Assembly: GCA_009733575.1 (NCBI GenBank)
Contig: ML769411.1
Coordinates: 246,555 to 310,554, forward strand
Source of the DNA: Gymnopus androsaceus JB14
Lineage: Eukaryota > Basidiomycota > Agaricomycetes > Agaricales > Omphalotaceae
Reading direction: 5' to 3'
DNA length: 64,000 nt
Within the stretch, counting starts at the first letter, position 1. Every line of letters begins with the position of its first letter. Below the pieces are notes generated by a model, which worked only from the letters and a program-made list of their open reading frames with translations, ran no database searches and had not been told where the DNA came from. Of this stretch, positions 60,182 to 64,000 are shown piece after piece. Made by a program: the position numbers and the translations under genes.

Positions 60182-60463
60182 CTACTCCAAAGGTTTCTGC
60201 GCTGGTAAACGCCTATAGGGTGACTTGCCGTTCAAGACTGGAACTCTTTGACCTGCAACGAAAGGATATGCGGACAACTGAATCTCAGTGAGGACCATGT
60301 CTTCAAAGAGGATATTTCCATGCAGCGAAGGTATTTCGTCAGCACGTAAGATGAGCTGAAACATGGGACGCAGGTATGAACACAAGGAGGTAACCAACAT
60401 TTGGAAGACGCCATAGATACTTTGAGCTGCATTCCGCAATCGAGGTAGACTAGGGACCGGCAA
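60182..60463 (-). CDS. short reading frame of unknown function, possible gene 3' end
   Basis: A 93-codon frame (start MPVPSLPRLRNAAQSIYGVF) ends YPFVAGQRVPVLNGKSPYRR and then LPAQKPLE. The C-terminal part is folded-protein-like. Upstream bases (to about 60510) stay open in this frame, so an exon of a longer gene is possible. A diverged copy of its last ten codons lies at 55728-55762. No family is recognised. Confidence 0.3.
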   Translation of the reverse strand: MPVPSLPRLRNAAQSIYGVFQMLVTSLCSYLRPMFQLILRADEIPSLHGNILFEDMVLTEIQLSAYPFVAGQRVPVLNGKSPYRRLPAQKPLE

Positions 60464-60993
60464 CGGTTTAAATTCAGCTAGAACTTCGATATCGAAGTCT
60501 GCGCAGCCGGGAGGTCACGGTAAAATGACAGTCTTTGGAGAAAAGCAAAGCAAAGTTGATGAATAGGAAAAAGTTGTTGGTGACTGCAAGGTGACTGTGG
60601 ATCCGTCGTAATGTGCAAACCTCTGTTGTATCGTTTCGAGAGAATGATCAGGTTACGCGGGTGAGGATACCGTTACTTTGCTGAGAATCCTGAAATCTAG
60701 GAAGTCTGTGAAATCCACAGTAGGAAACCTTCCATGGATAATTCACAGATACTGAATATTCTGCAACTCCTCGGGAAGGTTGGATAGGAACATCCCTCTA
60801 TACACGACTTAGGAGGAGAGTGATTGCAGAGAGTTTATCAGCCTCAACTTGGAAAGATGGAAACCGGGTGGAGAAAATCGACTTGGCGCCCGTCAGGCTA
60901 GCACGGCCCGGGCTCGTCTTTGGCGTTTACGGACGAATCCGGCACTGTTTTGCACCTTCCTCTCGTTGTTTCCACTTTTCTAAGCGGGGCTGC
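60464..60993. other. intergenic region before MIC60
   Basis: No certain gene is present. An ORF from 60820 overlaps the MIC60 start in the same frame and would lengthen it by 58 residues; 60994 is preferred because it gives a compact mitochondrial presequence. Confidence 0.4.
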
Positions 60994-63145
60994 ATGCTCT
61001 GTGCCAAGGTTCCTCTTTCCACGCAGGTCGCTCTGTCGGCTGGGCGGCGGAATGTCGTTAGAATGACCAGAAGAGTGAGTTGACATTGAATTCTTCCAAC
61101 TTGAGGATGCCAACAGCATAATTCTCTTTTAATTTCTAGCGGTTAGCTACAGAAGCCCCTGCTGCGCCCAAAAAGAAATCGCGCATTGTGCGCAGAATAT
61201 TCTTTGCCACTGCTACCCTCACAGGATCTTTCTACGTCGGTAGCGCTTTCCTCGCATACAACAATCCCGACTACTACGATCTATTCTCCGAACATGTCCC
61301 GCTTGGCCAGGCCATGCTGGAATATGGTGAAGCCAATAATTGGGACACGGTGACAGTTCATTCTGCCATTGACTATACCGTGAAATCAGCAACCTCGTTG
61401 AAGGACTTTGTGATGGAAAAGGTCAATGGCGCCCCGACAACCGTCAAGGAAGCCAAGGCTGCGGCAGAGAAGACGGCACAGAATGCCAAGGTTGCAGCCA
61501 TAAAGACTATTGAGGCTTCTAAAGAGCGTGTGAAGGATGTAGCTGCACACGTCAAAACCGAAGTGCTGAAGGAGGAAGACAAACTCACCGGAAAGGCAGC
61601 TGCAATCGCTAAACACCAGAGTGAGCAGCTGATTGAGGGTGTAAATGACCTTGTCAGAAAGGCGGAAGAGGCTCTCGGAACGAACCCCGCCGTACCAGTA
61701 TCTGATTCCGGCACCCCCAATCCTCCTTCGAATCCTCCTGGTGCTCCTAGTGAAATTGATGCAACGGTCATAACACCCAACGTCACTACGAGAGACGTTT
61801 ACGAAGCTCCTCTTCCAGTTGGCTTTGAACCACCGCCCGGCTTCTCTCGTCCTCCCCCTCCCAAAAAAGAGGTCCCGCCTCCCAAATACGCCGAACTCCC
61901 TCTCGTTGCTCCTGCCGTTTCTGAACTGGCCTCATCCGAACCTATAATCTCTCATTTGGCTGGAACCATCGATAACCTCGCTTCTTTCCTTAAAACCAAT
62001 CCTGAAGCTGCCAGTCGTGTGACTGGTGTACTTGACGTTGCGAAAGAAGACCTTTCATCGCTTGCTCGTCGGATAGAGAGTACCAAGGAAGAGCAAAGGA
62101 AAGGTCTTGAGGAGAAGCTGGACGAGCAGACTAGAGAGTACACTCTGAAACTCTTGGAAGTCGAGATGCAAGCTCAGGACAGGCTCGACAACCAGGAGGA
62201 CGAATTCAGAAAACTCTTCGATCTTCGCCAGAGCCAACTTGTCCAAGCTTATCGACAAAAACTCGAGGAGGAGTTGAAGACTCAGACTGATCTCATAAAT
62301 GAGAGGTGAGTTGTATTCCGTGTTCTGGTTGAACTTTTCCTGATGCAACAGTTTAACAGGCTCAAGAACGAGGTCATTGCGCAGGGCATTGAACTTCAGC
62401 GTCGCTGGATTCGAGAGATCAAAATGCGCGTCGAAGAAGAGCGTGGTGGACGTCTAGCCAAGATTGACGAACTTTCCGCTCAACTTAAACGTATCGAGCG
62501 TGTTGCTCTTGACAATTCTGCCTACCTCGATGAGAATATCCGTGTTCACGCTCTTTGGTCCGCCATCCGCGCACTCTCTTCCTCTACACTGTCCTCTCCC
62601 GTCCGAAAGCCCTTCCGAGAAGAGCTTCGTGTAGTGCGCCACATTGCCGCTGCGCGCGAGGATCCTGTGGTTTCAGCAGCTCTAGAGACTCTTGAGGCCT
62701 CTGAAGTCCCAGATGTCGGCGTTGAGCCTTTAGCTGATCTCGCCTCGTGGTACACGACGTCTGTTTCTCCTAAAGTGAGCAACGTGGCTTTGGTACCGGA
62801 CCAGGACGCGGGTTTACTTTCGCATCTTGCAAGTCACCTCTTGAGCTCTTTCAGATTCAAGAGGCATGGTTTAGTTGAGGGCAACGATGTGCTGAGTGTG
62901 TTGTCAAGGGCGGAATACTATCTGAACGAAAAGGATCTTGATAGCGCTACGAAGGGAACTAAATCAGTTGAATGGGACCGCAAAAATGATGTTACATGAC
63001 TGGTTAGAGGCTGCCAGGAGACGTCTAGAGGTTGAACAGGCTCTGGAGGTAAGTTGCAGCTCTAGTTCCATGCATTACTTTGTTGACTATTTCATTCCAG
63101 GTTGTACATACGCAAGCAACTCTCGCGTCGTTACTAGTTGTGTAG
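60994..63145 (+). CDS. MIC60: MIC60/mitofilin, core subunit of the MICOS complex
   Basis: MIC60 shapes crista junctions in the inner mitochondrial membrane. Four exons (60994-61074, 61140-62305, 62360-63048, 63101-63145) encode 659 residues once one base is corrected. The N-terminus is a basic presequence (MLCAKVPLSTQVALSAGRRN), then KKKSRIVRR and one membrane helix (IFFATATLTGSFYVGSAFLA). A long linker has Ala/Lys-rich helices and a proline-rich stretch (PPPGFSRPPPPKKEVPPPKY). Coiled coil follows (LKLLEVEMQAQDRLDNQEDE, RQKLEEELKTQTDLINERLK). The mitofilin signature region includes HALWSAIRALSSSTLSSPVR and FREELRVVRHIA. AA at 62952-62953 is one A too many: with one, the frame goes DSATRELNQLNGTAKMMLHD into the C-terminal helix. 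Confidence 0.93.
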
Positions 63146-63238
63146 ACTCCCAATAATACAGATGGACCGTTATACAAAAATGAACATAGAGTAGCTATAT
63201 TATATATCGTCATTTGAGCCCGACAATGTGTTTGCGGC

Positions 63239-64000
63239 TCATGCGATACTGGTGGCAGCAGCGCTCCCACCAGTTAGAGCACATTCGCATATTATCTGTC
63301 GAAATCATCTTTAGTGACTGCCTGTATATGAATTCAGACTTCTTACCTGTGCCCGTCTGACCACGTTCTGCAATTTTGTCATGAGCGATAGGTACCCAGC
63401 AGAAGTATGTGCTACACACGCTACACACCTGGATAATTTCTGGACCTTGTCCGGGTATATCGGGGCCTTTCGACACCTTCACAAGCCCCGGGAACACAGT
63501 AGCACCAACCCGGTCAATATTCCCATTCTCACTTCTCATGCATCGTTTTACCAGTTCGTTTTGCCGAGGAGAGAGAGTACTGCCTAGTTCAGGAACAAAA
63601 GCACGGTAGAAGGCATCGCCAGATGTTGCATTTGAGCCGTGAACCATACGAGAAAACTCGTATGCGACGTCAATGATGGATTTGCCACCAGTAGTTGGAA
63701 TGGAGCCATTCATACACCTTAATAGCGACGGCATATGTTCAACAAGGACACTGGCGGATTTATGAAATACGTAGAGGCGTCGAGGAATCGAGTATTAGAA
63801 GGAGAGGAGGGGAAATTTAGTTTAGTATTGGGAAGCCAATACTGAAAAGAACTTTACCTGGCCGTCATATCTGGTGAACAACTATCAACAGCAGCAGTAT
63901 AGGTCTGCCGGCGCCAAACACTAGCGACGGTGGGATCTCCTGCAATCATTAATTCACATTCAGTCTACTAGTACAGTCGATGAGAATAACTCACGCGAGA
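63239..64000 (-). CDS. unidentified conserved-looking protein, 3' part (partial)
   Basis: The gene enters from the right edge; a GTGAGT donor lies at about 63994, so at least one more exon is outside. Within the window it reads GDPTVASVWRRQTYTAAVDS, then LLRCMNGSIPTTGGKSIIDV, AYEFSRMVHGSNATSGDAFY, RAFVPELGSTLSPRQNELVK and RVGATVFPGLVKVSKG. The last exons splice to EIIQNVVRRAQIICECALTG and end at a TGA (63239-63241). Four introns are consistent with phase. The sequence has the look of a conserved fungal protein, but I cannot name it. It converges on MIC60 with a 93-base gap between stops. Confidence 0.55.

Overview
The window looks like nuclear DNA of a basidiomycete fungus, most likely an Agaricomycete. 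The genes are broken by many short introns (about 43-65 bases, GT-AG, one clear GC-AG), and several protein types are typical of mushroom-forming fungi: a P450 with 11 introns, a DUF4470-MYND protein, a DUF6729-like/RNase H-like protein, and long Ser/Pro-rich proteins. No rRNA, tRNA or CRISPR array was recognised by eye.

Layout. 1-355: 3' end of an unidentified gene. 2119-3385: Ser/Thr/Gly-rich single-pass membrane protein. 4227-6944: divergent housekeeping pair, NDUFAF7-type methyltransferase (minus) and translation factor eIF6 (plus), sharing a 200-base promoter. 7091-12670: nested transposon island with outer inverted repeats, a 418-bp MITE, a PIF/Harbinger-like remnant, and a Tc1/mariner element (TA target duplication, 159-bp terminal repeats) that itself carries a 2.3-kb insert and a 146-bp MITE within its transposase. 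14199-16335: cytochrome P450. 16589-18810 (minus): TPR protein. 19152-20103 (minus): FRA10AC1-like protein. 23412-31390: two low-complexity proteins, a small secreted or membrane protein, and Ctf8. 32607-40422: arrestin-like protein, large DUF4470-MYND protein (minus) and a cupin. 40950-49448: FG nucleoporin of the Nup49/Nup58 type, an unknown protein, a Crinkler-like header, and a Ser/Pro-rich protein. 51937-55478: the DNA repair nuclease FAN1. 56085-60030: zinc-finger/RNase H-like protein. 60994-63145: mitofilin MIC60. 63239-end: 3' part of an unknown gene.

The conserved genes are unrelated housekeeping functions: complex I assembly, ribosome biogenesis, sister chromatid cohesion, nuclear pore, interstrand crosslink repair and cristae shape. 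I see no metabolic gene cluster around the single P450.

A general point for any reader: many conserved genes (eIF6, NDUFAF7, FRA10AC1, DUF4470-MYND, Nup49, FAN1, MIC60 and the unknown gene at 44146-45528) carry one or more single-base frame breaks, nearly all in short homopolymers. Correcting the run by one base restores the family sequence; in eIF6 it gives 245 residues, the family length. These are best read as sequencing or assembly errors, not pseudogenes, so coding coordinates below are whole-gene spans on the given sequence.
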